A DNA stretch of 64,000 nt from Candidatus Didemnitutus sp. (GTDB lineage: Bacteria; Verrucomicrobiota; Verrucomicrobiia; Opitutales; Opitutaceae): contig JAHCAY010000003.1 in assembly GCA_019634575.1 (NCBI GenBank), positions 248,001-312,000 on the forward strand, read 5' to 3'. This document shows positions 26,285 to 35,178 of this stretch, one piece after another; position 1 is the first letter of the stretch, and each line of letters starts with the position of its first letter. The notes below the pieces were generated by a model. The model had not been told where the DNA came from. It ran no database searches and was given only the letters and a program-made list of their open reading frames with translations. The position numbers were made by a program, and so were the translations under genes.

Positions 26285-26944
26285 ATGAATCCGATCTCTT
26301 CCTCCATTCCTCAGTTCATCGCGGACCGCGAAGGTCTCGCGGGTGCGGCACGGACGTGGTTCTTGGAAATCATGCGACGAGAATTTCGTTACATGGAACC
26401 GGTCGCCGAAGCGCGCAGGCGGCGGGTGACAGTTCCCGCGATGCTGGCGAGCGCTGCCAGCTTGGCGGGCGTGGCGCTCGCGGGAGGCGGATTTTCGGGA
26501 GAAGATGGCACGGCGTGGCTCGGATGCGCGTGGCTCGCGACGGCCGTGCACTGGCTGGCGATGCGGAAAACGACGGTGACGGTGGATCGCGACGCGGAGT
26601 GGCGGGCTTATTGCGTCTTGGTGCGACCTCTGATCCTCACGCGCTACCCTGCCCTGCTTGATCGAAATCGACGGGATACGGAGTACAGCTGGGCGGTAAA
26701 ACCCTTCTCGATGGCGCAATCGTTCCGGGTGAGCGCCAAGCATGCACGGAGAGAGCTGGCCACGGCGGCGTTGGTCGGTCTGTGGATCGGCGCGAGCGCG
26801 TACGGGGTGATCCACTCTTGGTGTCGGCTGGAATGGACCGCGCTTTCGTTGCTTCCGGCAGTGTCCGCCATCGCCGCGCCGCTGCTGTGGGCGCTCTGGC
26901 GTTGGTGCGCGCTGCGAACGATGCTGCAGGATGTAGAGGATTGA
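26285..26944 (+). CDS. hypothetical membrane protein
   Basis: 219 aa from ATG 26285; the frame stays open to 26201, but family-like sequence starts with MNPISSSIPQF. Four hydrophobic segments are visible: VPAMLASAASLAGVALAGG, a short AWLATAVHWLA, ALVGLWIGASAYGVI and ALSLLPAVSAIAAPLLWALW. Charged segments (RREFRYMEPVAEARRRR, DRNRRDTEYSW) lie between. It is probably an inner-membrane protein, with unknown function and no recognised family. Confidence 0.62.
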   Translation: MNPISSSIPQFIADREGLAGAARTWFLEIMRREFRYMEPVAEARRRRVTVPAMLASAASLAGVALAGGGFSGEDGTAWLGCAWLATAVHWLAMRKTTVTVDRDAEWRAYCVLVRPLILTRYPALLDRNRRDTEYSWAVKPFSMAQSFRVSAKHARRELATAALVGLWIGASAYGVIHSWCRLEWTALSLLPAVSAIAAPLLWALWRWCALRTMLQDVED

Positions 26945-27124
26945 GCCCTCGGCCCGCGCCACGGTCCACCCTATTCCCAAACCAGAGAAATTGGCCGCCG
27001 GCTGCTCTAAGCGCAGGAACAAGGAACTCCCAGAGTAAGCGAACGACGTCCGACCAGCTTGCTTGCACACAATCGAACCACGCGCGGAGAGCGTCGCGAA
27101 TATCATGGTGCACCGGGATGCGAC

Positions 27125-27556
27125 CTATCGGCTCACCAAGTTGCCTAGTGGGAGCGGCGATCTAGTAGCGAACGAGGAAGTCTGAGCGGCCACCAGGTAG
27201 CTGGGATGAACTCGGAATTGCAGCTCGGCTTTAGTGCGGATCGCTTGGGGTTTGTTGCGATCGCCGACCTCGACGTGCGTCGCGACGTGATCGGCGGAGG
27301 CATCGCCGGCCATCAAGCTGAAATTCATGACGGAGAGAGCGTCGCCGGGCTTCAGGTAATGGGCTAAAGACTGGGGAACCACCACCGCGTTAGGCTCGCC
27401 GAATTCCACCGGCAGCTGGAATGACTGACCGGTGCGAGTCTTGATCACGTCGACCATCTCACCTTCCGCCAGGTAAGCGGACCAGCAAATTTCCGGTGGG
27501 AGTCGCACCGCGAAGCGAAAATGAGAAACGTCGGTGACGGAGAGTGGAGCGACCAC
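27125..27556 (-). CDS. hypothetical protein downstream of an FMN reductase
   Basis: 143 aa. It reads as a beta-rich protein: FRFAVRLPPEICWSAYLAEG, GQSFQLPVEFGEPNAVVVPQ, SVMNFSLMAGDASADHVATH. No signal peptide or known motif. It starts 24 bases after the FMN reductase stop on the same strand, so the two may be co-transcribed. The function is unknown. Confidence 0.5.
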   Translation of the reverse strand: MVAPLSVTDVSHFRFAVRLPPEICWSAYLAEGEMVDVIKTRTGQSFQLPVEFGEPNAVVVPQSLAHYLKPGDALSVMNFSLMAGDASADHVATHVEVGDRNKPQAIRTKAELQFRVHPSYLVAAQTSSFATRSPLPLGNLVSR

Positions 27557-27580
27557 CGAGCGAAGGAAAGCGGTAGCGGC

Positions 27581-28135
27581 TCACGGGGCGACGGGAACGG
27601 GTTTGGCGGGTGCGATTGAGCGAGTGAACGCGAGAAAATCCTGCGCTTGTTGGTCGAGACGAGCGAGGAACTCGGGCTTGAGGTCGTCGCCCTCGAAGGC
27701 CTCCCCCACACGGGGGATGAAAACGCGTTGCGGGAGAAGATGAGCTCCGCGGTGGGTGCAGATCTGTTGAAGATGCTCGACGGCCCGCAGAGCGCCCCAG
27801 TGGCCGTCGGCGAGCCCGACGAAGCAGACCGGCTTGCGTTCGAGGGGGGATGGATGCGGCAGCAGGTCGATAAAATGCTTGAGGGCACCGGGGAAGGACC
27901 CGTTGTACTCCGGGGTGACGATGACCAAGCCCACGCAGTCGACCGCGGCGGTGAGGAACGGGTGGACCGCTCTCGGTTTCTCCAAGTACGCGAGGGGTGA
28001 ATACGCATCGATGGGAACATGCAGCAGGTCGAGGATCCGGGAAGGAGCACGGCCGACATATAGTCGGTCAATGACGTCGGCCACACGGCGTGTCCTGCTC
28101 CCGGGACGGTTGGTGCCAGAGACGATGAGGATCAT
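27581..28135 (-). CDS. NADPH-dependent FMN reductase family protein
   Basis: 184 aa from ATG 28135 (MILIVSGTNRPGSRTRRVAD). Flavodoxin-like fold: the phosphate-binding loop SGTNRPGSRT at residues 5-14 and the flavin-contact motif VTPEYNGSFPGALKHFIDLL at about 73-92. The family (chromate/azo-reductase type) uses NAD(P)H to reduce FMN or quinones. It is preceded on the same strand by the Clp-type AAA gene (132-base gap) and followed by a hypothetical. Confidence 0.88.
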   Translation of the reverse strand: MILIVSGTNRPGSRTRRVADVIDRLYVGRAPSRILDLLHVPIDAYSPLAYLEKPRAVHPFLTAAVDCVGLVIVTPEYNGSFPGALKHFIDLLPHPSPLERKPVCFVGLADGHWGALRAVEHLQQICTHRGAHLLPQRVFIPRVGEAFEGDDLKPEFLARLDQQAQDFLAFTRSIAPAKPVPVAP

Positions 28136-28267
28136 GGGATGGCGCACTCTGCGGGCGGGATTGCCCGCAGAGAGCGAGGGGTACATTGAACTAGGACGTT
28201 TCAGAGCGGCGTTCCCCACCCGCTCACTCGCATTTAGGACGCGACCGGTGTCGAACGACTCCGTCAA

Positions 28268-29167
28268 TCAGCGCAAAAGTCCCAGTTTGCGAGGCGCGGT
28301 AAGCACGACACGTCCCTGAGCCTGGCCCGAAAGGATCAGGGCGTTGACGACCAACTCCTGGAGTTGTCGTTCGACCACGCCGCGAAGCGGACGGGCGCCT
28401 AGGTGCGGGTCGAAGCCTTCGCAGATCAGGAATTCCAAGGCTTCGGGGGAGACTTCCAAGTCGTGACCGAGTCGGCGGAGACGCGCGGTCTCGCGTGCGA
28501 CCAAGAGGGAGGCGATTTCGCGCTGGGACGACGGCGACAAACGGGCGAAGACGTGTTTCTCCTCGATGCGGCCGAAGAGTTCGGGCCGCATCGCCTGCCC
28601 GGCGCGGCGGAGGACCGCGGCCTCGATCGCGGCGTTGGAAGAGTGCTCCATGCGCATCGCTTCGGCTCCACCGAGGTTGGAGGTGAGCACGATCACCCAA
28701 GCGGAGAGAGAAAAGGTTTCACCGGTGGCCACGGTGACCCGGGCGGACTCGAGTATCTGGAGAAAAAGATCCCAGACTTTGGGATCGGCTTTCTCGACTT
28801 CGTCGAAAAGCAGGAGTCCTCCGTTCGAGCGCGCGAGACGATCGCCGAGGAGTCCGCGATCGGTGCGATTCGCGCCCAAAAGGCGTTGGGTGGCATTCGC
28901 TCCGTCGAATTCCGAGAGGTCGAAACGGTGGAGACCGTCCGGTCCGTAGAGGAATCGGGCGCAGAGAAGCGCCAGCTCGGTTTTCCCCACTCCGGTGGGA
29001 CCGAGAAAGAGAAAACTCCTCTTCGGACGATCGGCGGGCGAAAGCCCCAACTCGACACGAGCGAGACTGGCGGCGACCGGGACGACGACATGATCCTGAC
29101 CGCGCAGATTGGCGCGAAGGTGCGCGGGGAGGCCCTGCACCCGGTGGAGCCGCTCAGGATCGAGCAT
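28268..29167 (-). CDS. Clp-type AAA+ ATPase, single-domain (ClpB D2-like)
   Basis: 299 aa. It holds one AAA+ module of the HSP100 second-domain type plus the small C-terminal domain: Walker A FLGPTGVGKTEL at about 53-64, Walker B GGLLLFDEVEKA, sensor 1 VLTSNLGG, arginine region RPELFGRIEE, sensor 2 LGARPLRGVVER. It lacks the N-domain, D1 and middle domain of ClpB, so it is about a third of normal length. Its start overlaps the 3' end of the 152-aa gene by 14 bases. Divergent from the conjugation operon, it may assemble or disassemble part of the transfer machinery; this is an inference from position. Confidence 0.82.
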   Translation of the reverse strand: MLDPERLHRVQGLPAHLRANLRGQDHVVVPVAASLARVELGLSPADRPKRSFLFLGPTGVGKTELALLCARFLYGPDGLHRFDLSEFDGANATQRLLGANRTDRGLLGDRLARSNGGLLLFDEVEKADPKVWDLFLQILESARVTVATGETFSLSAWVIVLTSNLGGAEAMRMEHSSNAAIEAAVLRRAGQAMRPELFGRIEEKHVFARLSPSSQREIASLLVARETARLRRLGHDLEVSPEALEFLICEGFDPHLGARPLRGVVERQLQELVVNALILSGQAQGRVVLTAPRKLGLLR

Positions 29168-29612
29168 GGGATTTCTTGGACGCGCGAGGACGGCGCGGGA
29201 CTTCCTGCTGAAAGCGCCGCATCTGGGTGACCAGGATCTTCATGTCGGGAGCGGAACGGAGCAGCGCACGCATGATGAAGGAGTGCGTGGAGGCGATGTT
29301 CTTGGCGTGAAGCTCGACGCCGACGTCGGCGAGTTTGTCCACATCCGCCTGGGCCAAGTCGGCCGTCAGCGGAGGAGGATCGTAGCGATCGCCTGAACCG
29401 GCTCCCACCTTGAGGTCACGGTCGAGGAGCACGGCCGCGGAAAACATTTCGGTGGCGGAGTTGAGATACGCGAAGGCGCGCAGGACAGTGCCATTGCGGA
29501 CCGAGGGGACCCCTGCCCTGCGGAGTCCCTGGACGATGTCGTGCAGGATTTTTTTGTCGGAACCGGAAAAGGAGAAACTCCTCTTCACCGGGCGGTTGGG
29601 ATCGGCCTTCAT
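29154..29612 (-). CDS. hypothetical protein paired with the Clp-type AAA gene
   Basis: 152 aa from ATG 29612 (MKADPNRPVKRSFSFSGSDK), preferred over 29633 because the latter lies inside an inverted repeat. Mostly helical with a basic N-terminus and tail. It overlaps the AAA gene by 14 bases and is divergent from the transfer operon across a likely shared control region. No family was recognised; an adaptor for the AAA protein or a DNA-binding regulator is possible. Confidence 0.6.
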   Translation of the reverse strand: MKADPNRPVKRSFSFSGSDKKILHDIVQGLRRAGVPSVRNGTVLRAFAYLNSATEMFSAAVLLDRDLKVGAGSGDRYDPPPLTADLAQADVDKLADVGVELHAKNIASTHSFIMRALLRSAPDMKILVTQMRRFQQEVPRRPRASKKSHARS

Positions 29613-29622
29613 GATATGAAAG

Positions 29623-29677
29623 CATAAACCCATAAAAACAATTTTGACAAGCGCCGTTCATTGTTTATGGGTTTATG
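29623..29677. promoter_or_regulatory. AT-rich divergent promoter/operator with inverted repeat
   Basis: An imperfect inverted repeat, CATAAACCCATAAAAACAA (29623-29641) against TTGTTTATGGGTTTATG (29661-29677), brackets a consensus -35 TTGACA at 29644-29649 pointing toward the transfer operon. It is far more AT-rich than anything nearby. The right arm covers the first ATG (29675), so a repressor here would block the operon and the divergent gene together. If so, translation may start at ATG 29681. Confidence 0.55.
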
Positions 29678-29971
29678 GGTATGAAGACCATGTTACTGCT
29701 GCTGCGAGAGGCCCCTTCGGCGCCGCGGCTCCTCGCTCAATTGCAAGTCTTGCGGGATGGATTCAGCGGTGCGCTGGCCGTGCTCTTCATGTTCGGCTTT
29801 TTATGGGGTGTTATCAAGATCTGGTCGGGCGCGAATGCGCTCAGCAAGGGCGACCCGGAGGGCAAGGGCGCCATCTTGGCGGGAGTGTTCATCGCGGGTG
29901 CCGCCGCGGTGATGGGAACGCTGTTCTCCTTGTTCGGCCTGCAGGACTCGGTGGTCACCGCGCACTTCTGA
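29675..29971 (+). CDS. VirB2/TrbC-like conjugative pilin
   Basis: 98 aa (ATG 29675; 29681 also possible). Two membrane segments (ALAVLFMFGFLWGVIKIWS and GAILAGVFIAGAAAVMGTLF) are separated by a short charged loop, after a hydrophobic leader. This is the size and topology of VirB2/TrbC pilins, which form the T4SS pilus. It is first in the transfer operon, directly before VirB3-like and VirB4-like genes, the canonical order. Confidence 0.72.
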   Translation: MGMKTMLLLLREAPSAPRLLAQLQVLRDGFSGALAVLFMFGFLWGVIKIWSGANALSKGDPEGKGAILAGVFIAGAAAVMGTLFSLFGLQDSVVTAHF

Positions 29972-29974
29972 ACC

Positions 29975-30280
29975 ATGGAAGAGCTACGTTACACGGAAAC
30001 GAACGCGGCCGACGACTCGGCCGGGCGAGCCTTCGGATTGGACGGCAACTTGTACCTCCCGGCGGCCATCGCGGTCGTGGGCGCACTCATCGGCTTCACG
30101 GTGCTGAACTTTGTGTTCCACGCGGGACTGCTCGCGTCCGGGCTCTTGGTGGCCCTCCCGCTCGCCGCGGTGCTGGGGTGGATCCTATGTCTGAAGCACA
30201 ATCGGCCGGCGGGGTATGATCGCGACCTTCTGGCCACTTGGTGGGGCGGCGGGAACTTCACGCGGGAGGAAATTCCGTGA
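29975..30280 (+). CDS. VirB3/TrbD-like T4SS membrane protein
   Basis: 101 aa. A hydrophobic hairpin (LPAAIAVVGALIGFTVLNFV, GLLVALPLAAVLGWILCLKH) is followed by a cytoplasmic tail. VirB3 anchors the VirB4 ATPase at the inner membrane. It lies 3 bases after the pilin gene, and its stop overlaps the GTG start of VirB4 by 4 bases (30277-30280). Confidence 0.7.
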   Translation: MEELRYTETNAADDSAGRAFGLDGNLYLPAAIAVVGALIGFTVLNFVFHAGLLASGLLVALPLAAVLGWILCLKHNRPAGYDRDLLATWWGGGNFTREEIP

Positions 30281-32865
30281 AACCGCATGACCAAGCGCCT
30301 GAAGGCGTGTTTTGCGAGGGGCTGATTCTCTATGGCGCGCCGGAGCGAGGCGCGACCGCCGCCAAGGGCTTCCTCGTGGAACCCATGGACGTCCGGGGCG
30401 GGAGCTTCGCGCGGCTGAACGCTCTGCAGGATCAATTGCGGAGTTTGCTGGCATCGATCGTTCCACCGCGGCGCCTGCAGGTGCAGTGGTGGCCGGAAGG
30501 CAATTACGCCGGAGAACTTGCCGCCTATCACGCGGCGACAGCGGAGGTGACGGATCCCGCGGTGCGCCAAGCGCGCAACGAAAGGACGGCGCGCTATGCC
30601 GAACGAATGCGCCAGCATGGATTGCGGCGCGAACGTTTGGCGTTGTTTCTGACGATCGAGATCACCCGCTACGGCGGAAACTGGCGCACCGCGCGTGGGC
30701 TGCGGGAACACTACGCGGGGATCCTCCGCGAATTGCAGACGCAGTACGAGGAGTTCGCGGATCTGCTGCGGACGATATTCCATGGCGAAGCGGTGGTTGA
30801 TCCGATGGGCGATGAGGAGCACTGCGGTTGCCTGCGCGACTTCCTCAATCCGAGCCTGGCGGGTCGGAAGCGACCGGCGTGCGAACCGGGCCTCACGGTG
30901 CAGGAACAATGCTGGCTCAGCGATGGCATCGGCCAGCCGGACGGAGGCTTCGTCTTGGACGGCCAGTTCCATGCAATGCTGACGCTCGCCCGGTGGCCCC
31001 AGCGGACCCGACCGGGAATCGTCACTCACCTGACCGGGCTGCCTTTCCTAGACTACCGACTCACCGTGAACCTGACCCCGGTCTCCGCACGCGGTGAGGT
31101 CAAGCGGGAGGAGCGGGCGATCGAGCGTCTGTCCGGCGAATACTCCCAGCAGCGGAGACATTCGTTGCTGGTCGCATTGCGAAAGAAGGAACGGAAGGTG
31201 GAGAATCTCTCCGGCGGCTTCGCGCATCCGTTCCTGGTGACGTATGTCGTGCGAGTCTGGGCGGCGACGCGGGATGAATTGCGGCAGAAACTATCGTCCG
31301 TGCAGGCGGCGATTACGGCGATGGACGGGGCGCAGTATTATGAGAGCGGATTGCCAGCCTCGGCCAAGAAGCTCTTTTTCGCGACCTGGCCGGGGTGGAC
31401 CCAATCGTCCTATTGCCATCGTGAGCTGTATGCGGAGGACGCATACCTGGCCGATCTCCTCCCCTTCTCCGCGACCTTTGTGGGAGACCTTAAAACAGCC
31501 GAAGCGCTCTACGACGGGAGCCACCTGAATCTGGTGGGCGTGAGCCCCCACGCGCAGCGCACACCGCAACACGCACTGGTGTTCGGGATGAGCGGGGCCG
31601 GCAAATCGGAATTCATCGATGACCTGTTCCTGCAGACCGCAGGATTCTTCGGGCACACGCTGATCGTCGACATCGGCGGCTCGCATCGCGCGCTGACGGA
31701 ACGCCTCGGCGGCAAGGCTCTGGTGGTGCATCCCGACGGAGGCTTCACGCTCAACTACCTCGACACGCAGGGCGTGCCGCTCACGCAGCTGCACCTCGCC
31801 ACTGTGGTGGCGCTGCTCGCGCGCATGGTCGGGGTACCAGACAACCCGGAGATTCTGGCGCTGAGGCAGGCGCAATTGTCGTGCTACGTGCACCAACTCT
31901 ACCACGACACGTTTGTGGCGTGGGAGCGTCGGCAACCGGAACGCGCGCGGGAAGTGCGCCGGATCGCGTGCGCCACGCCGCGATGGTGGTCGCGCATGCC
32001 GGAAGGCACGACCGCGGTCGAAGCGTTCCTCGACCTGCGTGAACGGCAAGCTGCGCATGACCCGAGCGCGCTCGAACTCCTCGCGGGCGTGGCCGAGGAG
32101 GAAATTACCCGCTTCGGCCAGGAGGCGGCGACAGCGAGGCTGGTCGCGCAGACTGCGTGTGCCTATTACTCCGCGGAAGACTTCCCGACGCATGGCTCGC
32201 TGGTCGACCTGCTCGCGTTCGCGCGCTTGCCAGAGCATGACCGAGGCGAAATCGAGCGCCTCGCCACCTTGCTCCGTGGCTGGTGCGCGGACGGGCAGTA
32301 TGGCCGGTTGTTCGATGGGACGACGACGGTGTCACTGAATGCACCGGTCGTTCATTTCGAGCTGGGGATGATCCCGGAGCAGGCGGTGCAACTCAAGGCG
32401 GCGGTCGGTCTGCTCATCAGCGGGATCTCGCGACAGCATATCATTTCCCTTCCGAGCTTGGTGCGGAAGCGCGCGTTGTTTGAGGAAGTGGGCCAGTTCC
32501 TCGACATTCCCGGGGGCGAAGCGATCGTCTCCGAGAGCTATGCCCAGTTGAGGAAACACAACTGCTGGGCGGTGTCCGTGGTGCAGCAATACGCGCGCTT
32601 CCGCACTTCGCGGGTGAAGTCGGCAGTGATCGGGAATGCGAAGCAATACTTCCTGCTGCGGCAAGCGGACCGGCAGGACATGAAGGATCTCGCGGAGGAC
32701 GTCGGGTTGCCGGAGACCGCGGTGGAGGCGATCCAGCGGTACCCATTGCCCGAACAGCAGCCGAAAGGGGCGCGGTTCTCCTCGGTGTGCTATTTCTCGC
32801 CTACGGCGCAGCCGCCGCGCTGCGGAACGCTGCGTCACGTCCAGGCGCCGGAGGTGAAGCCATGA
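30277..32865 (+). CDS. VirB4/TrbE-like T4SS ATPase
   Basis: 862 aa from GTG 30277, which overlaps the VirB3 stop by 4 bases (GTGA); ATG 30238 would overlap far more. The N-terminal domain of about 430 aa is followed by the ATPase domain with Walker A VFGMSGAGKSEF at about residue 435, Walker B-like TLIVDIGGSHRAL, and a C-terminal block KRALFEEVGQFLD with the catalytic Glu pair. VirB4 powers pilus assembly and substrate transfer. It is the only large transport ATPase in the T4SS half of the operon. Confidence 0.93.
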   Translation: MKPHDQAPEGVFCEGLILYGAPERGATAAKGFLVEPMDVRGGSFARLNALQDQLRSLLASIVPPRRLQVQWWPEGNYAGELAAYHAATAEVTDPAVRQARNERTARYAERMRQHGLRRERLALFLTIEITRYGGNWRTARGLREHYAGILRELQTQYEEFADLLRTIFHGEAVVDPMGDEEHCGCLRDFLNPSLAGRKRPACEPGLTVQEQCWLSDGIGQPDGGFVLDGQFHAMLTLARWPQRTRPGIVTHLTGLPFLDYRLTVNLTPVSARGEVKREERAIERLSGEYSQQRRHSLLVALRKKERKVENLSGGFAHPFLVTYVVRVWAATRDELRQKLSSVQAAITAMDGAQYYESGLPASAKKLFFATWPGWTQSSYCHRELYAEDAYLADLLPFSATFVGDLKTAEALYDGSHLNLVGVSPHAQRTPQHALVFGMSGAGKSEFIDDLFLQTAGFFGHTLIVDIGGSHRALTERLGGKALVVHPDGGFTLNYLDTQGVPLTQLHLATVVALLARMVGVPDNPEILALRQAQLSCYVHQLYHDTFVAWERRQPERAREVRRIACATPRWWSRMPEGTTAVEAFLDLRERQAAHDPSALELLAGVAEEEITRFGQEAATARLVAQTACAYYSAEDFPTHGSLVDLLAFARLPEHDRGEIERLATLLRGWCADGQYGRLFDGTTTVSLNAPVVHFELGMIPEQAVQLKAAVGLLISGISRQHIISLPSLVRKRALFEEVGQFLDIPGGEAIVSESYAQLRKHNCWAVSVVQQYARFRTSRVKSAVIGNAKQYFLLRQADRQDMKDLAEDVGLPETAVEAIQRYPLPEQQPKGARFSSVCYFSPTAQPPRCGTLRHVQAPEVKP

Positions 32866-33068
32866 TGCGCTTCGCTCTCCTCAGTTGCGCGATCATCGCA
32901 ATCGCGGGCTGTGCGCATCCGTCAACGACTCCAAGCGCGCCGTGGGCGCGAGCCAAGTTCTACGCGCAGCGGGAAAACGAGAAGCCCGCCACCGTACCCC
33001 CTTTCCAAACCCTCGTCCTTCACACGGCGGACGGCGACGTCGTCATCCACCTTCCTCGAATCCCATGA
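32862..33068 (+). CDS. small lipoprotein in the T4SS operon (VirB7/TrbK-like position)
   Basis: 68 aa from ATG 32862, overlapping the VirB4 stop by 4 bases. Signal peptide MMRFALLSCAIIAIAGC with lipobox IAGC, so it is lipidated at Cys17. Short VirB7/TrbK-type lipoproteins stabilise the outer-membrane VirB9 ring; position and size fit, but the sequence gives no further proof. Confidence 0.6.
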   Translation: MMRFALLSCAIIAIAGCAHPSTTPSAPWARAKFYAQRENEKPATVPPFQTLVLHTADGDVVIHLPRIP

Positions 33069-33877
33069 AGCTCTCTCGACTCCTGCTCGCTAGTCTCGTG
33101 GCTGCACGGTGCTCCGCGCAATGGATCGTGAACGATCCGGTCAACACCGCCGTGAATTCCGCGATCCAGTCAGCGCAGATCACGCAGCATGCGGAAACAT
33201 TGCGGCAGTGGGCCGATCAATTGGAAATGATGGGGAGGCAGATCAGCCGGCTGGAGGAGCAGTTGGCGACATTGCGGCGGGTGCGCGACGTCATGGGCGA
33301 TCCCGCGAAGGCGGCACCCGAACTGTTGCGAGGATTGGAGCAGGACGATCTGGGCCGCCGCTATGGCGAGACGCTCCGTGAGGCCCGGAGGCTCGCGGAT
33401 GCGGTGGTGTCACTGCAGAACAAGGCCGACGGGATTTTCGACGGGCTCGATGACCGCACGGTGTTCGGACGGCCCTTTCAGCGGCAGAGCGAGGCTTATC
33501 GTCGCTTCGCGGCGATCGAACGTCAGGCAACCGCAGGAGACGATGCACGTGATGCGCTCGAAGCGCGGGCCAGCGTGGTGCAAAGGGAAATAGCGGATAC
33601 GCTGCGCGGATTGGAGGCTGCTTCGACCCAGGCGGAGGTCGACAAGCTTTCGGCGAGATTGACGGGGTTGAATGGCCAGCTGGGATGGTTGTCAGCGGAG
33701 CGGCGCGAACAAGCGGACCGACTGCTCTCCGCGAAGGCGCTGAACGACAACCAAGCGGAGAAAGAACGGCTCGACTGGTTGGAAAAGCAGAACGCGGAGG
33801 AGCGCCAGTCGCTCGATATCGTCAACGCGTGGCAGTCAGGCCTGCGGCTGAATGCATCAGACTATCAACGTCGATGA
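33065..33877 (+). CDS. VirB5/TrbJ-like periplasmic T4SS protein
   Basis: 270 aa from ATG 33065, overlapping the lipoprotein stop by 4 bases. Signal peptide MKLSRLLLASLVAARCSAQW, then almost entirely long amphipathic helices with coiled-coil character (QISRLEEQLATLRRVRDVMG, LGWLSAERREQADRLLSAKA). The start IVNDPVNTAVNSA and the helical layout match TrbJ/VirB5 minor pilus-tip proteins involved in mating-pair contact. Confidence 0.8.
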   Translation: MKLSRLLLASLVAARCSAQWIVNDPVNTAVNSAIQSAQITQHAETLRQWADQLEMMGRQISRLEEQLATLRRVRDVMGDPAKAAPELLRGLEQDDLGRRYGETLREARRLADAVVSLQNKADGIFDGLDDRTVFGRPFQRQSEAYRRFAAIERQATAGDDARDALEARASVVQREIADTLRGLEAASTQAEVDKLSARLTGLNGQLGWLSAERREQADRLLSAKALNDNQAEKERLDWLEKQNAEERQSLDIVNAWQSGLRLNASDYQRR

Positions 33878-34137
33878 AACGCATGCTTATCGTTGTCATT
33901 GTCATCGCCGTCGTGGTGGGCGGAGGGCTGTTCGCCTGCGGGCTCGCTCGTGCTTCTAAGAAAGACGCGCGCAAGTCGCCGGCTGTCCAGACGCCGCGGT
34001 CGTTCGATGAATTGCAGGGCAGCGTAACACTGGATGTTCAACCGGAGTATCCCGGAGACACGCCGGAGAAGCGCGCGCTACTGCGTCGGCTGAAGCGCGA
34101 GGAGCGGAGACAACGTCCGCAGGAGGGCAGAAACTGA
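33874..34137 (+). CDS. single-pass membrane protein of the T4SS operon
   Basis: 87 aa from ATG 33874, overlapping the VirB5-like stop by 4 bases. One N-terminal membrane helix (MLIVVIVIAVVVGGGLFACG) is followed by a charged basic tail with no known domain. Cys is not in a convincing lipobox. It is probably an accessory inner-membrane component specific to this type of transfer locus. Confidence 0.55.
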   Translation: MKRMLIVVIVIAVVVGGGLFACGLARASKKDARKSPAVQTPRSFDELQGSVTLDVQPEYPGDTPEKRALLRRLKREERRQRPQEGRN

Positions 34138-35177
34138 TGGAGAACTTCGCTCCAGGCTTGAAGGACTCGGTGGTCGCGCTGGCAGACGCGCTGCGCTTCG
34201 TGGTGTTCTTCATCGCGGTCGCCGGGTTCATGCTGACGGTCGCTCGCTCGCGGGGATCCTCCGAGGAAATCGCCGGTTCGCTGGTGCGCAGCGCGATCGT
34301 CATCGGACTTGTGGCCACCCTGCCCCATTGGTTCGGATTCACGGAACGCATCTTCCTGTCCCTGGCGGATGTGGTGCACGAGGACTACACGCAGCACCCG
34401 ATGCGGGCGGCGGCGAAGCTGCGGGCGACCGTGACCGAGGGTGCCGGTGGTTTCAGTCTGCGGCGTGTCGAGGAATCGTTGTACAAGGCCTTCCTGTGGG
34501 GAGCCGCGAAGCTGCTGGTGCTGATCGCGAGCGTTCTGCAACTGCCGTTCCTGATCCTGCAGTATGTCCTGAAGCTGCTGTGCTACCTGTTCCTGCCGGT
34601 GGCGCTGGCGTTGATGCTGGTGCCATCGCTGAGTTCGCTGGGGAGCCGCTACGTGCAACAGACCATCGCAATCCTGTCGTGGCCGGTGGGCTTCGCGGTG
34701 ACCGAGCTGGTGGCCTATCATTTGTTGGTCTCGTATGGGGAAAACCTGTCGGCGGCGTACGATCTGACACCCGCGCGGGAAATTGACGGCGCCTCGTTCG
34801 GAAGCCTGCTCGGCGGATTGTTCGCCGGGGTGTGGTTGATCGTGGGCACGATCGGCACGCCTTTCCTGATGCAGTCGCTGATTTGCTCGGGCTCACCGTT
34901 GTCGGCTGGCGGAGGCGCGGCGCTGCAGCAGATCTATTCGATCCAGCAACTGGCGTGGATGATCAAGGCGCTGAAGACGGGCGGGGCGGCGGCGCCCGCA
35001 CTGGCGGCGCAATCCGCCGGAAAGTCCGGTGGCGGATCGCCGCCACCCCCCCCCGCACCGGCTCCCACGCCGGCGGCGCCGCCTCCCGGCCCTTCAGCAG
35101 GAGATCCGGCCGGAGACCAGCGCGCCGCGTTGGCTCTCGGCTCCAACCATCTGCCGGCTCCGCAAACCACCATTTGA
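34137..35177 (+). CDS. VirB6/TrbL-like polytopic T4SS protein
   Basis: 346 aa; ATG 34137 shares one base with the previous stop. At least five membrane helices are visible, among them FVVFFIAVAGFMLTVA, LLVLIASVLQLPFLILQYVL, YLFLPVALALMLVPSL and GLFAGVWLIVGTIGTPFLM, followed by a Pro/Ala-rich cytoplasmic or periplasmic tail (PPPPAPAPTPAAPPPGPSAG). This is the TrbL/VirB6 arrangement that forms the inner-membrane channel. Confidence 0.8.
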   Translation: MENFAPGLKDSVVALADALRFVVFFIAVAGFMLTVARSRGSSEEIAGSLVRSAIVIGLVATLPHWFGFTERIFLSLADVVHEDYTQHPMRAAAKLRATVTEGAGGFSLRRVEESLYKAFLWGAAKLLVLIASVLQLPFLILQYVLKLLCYLFLPVALALMLVPSLSSLGSRYVQQTIAILSWPVGFAVTELVAYHLLVSYGENLSAAYDLTPAREIDGASFGSLLGGLFAGVWLIVGTIGTPFLMQSLICSGSPLSAGGGAALQQIYSIQQLAWMIKALKTGGAAAPALAAQSAGKSGGGSPPPPPAPAPTPAAPPPGPSAGDPAGDQRAALALGSNHLPAPQTTI

Positions 35178-35178
35178 A

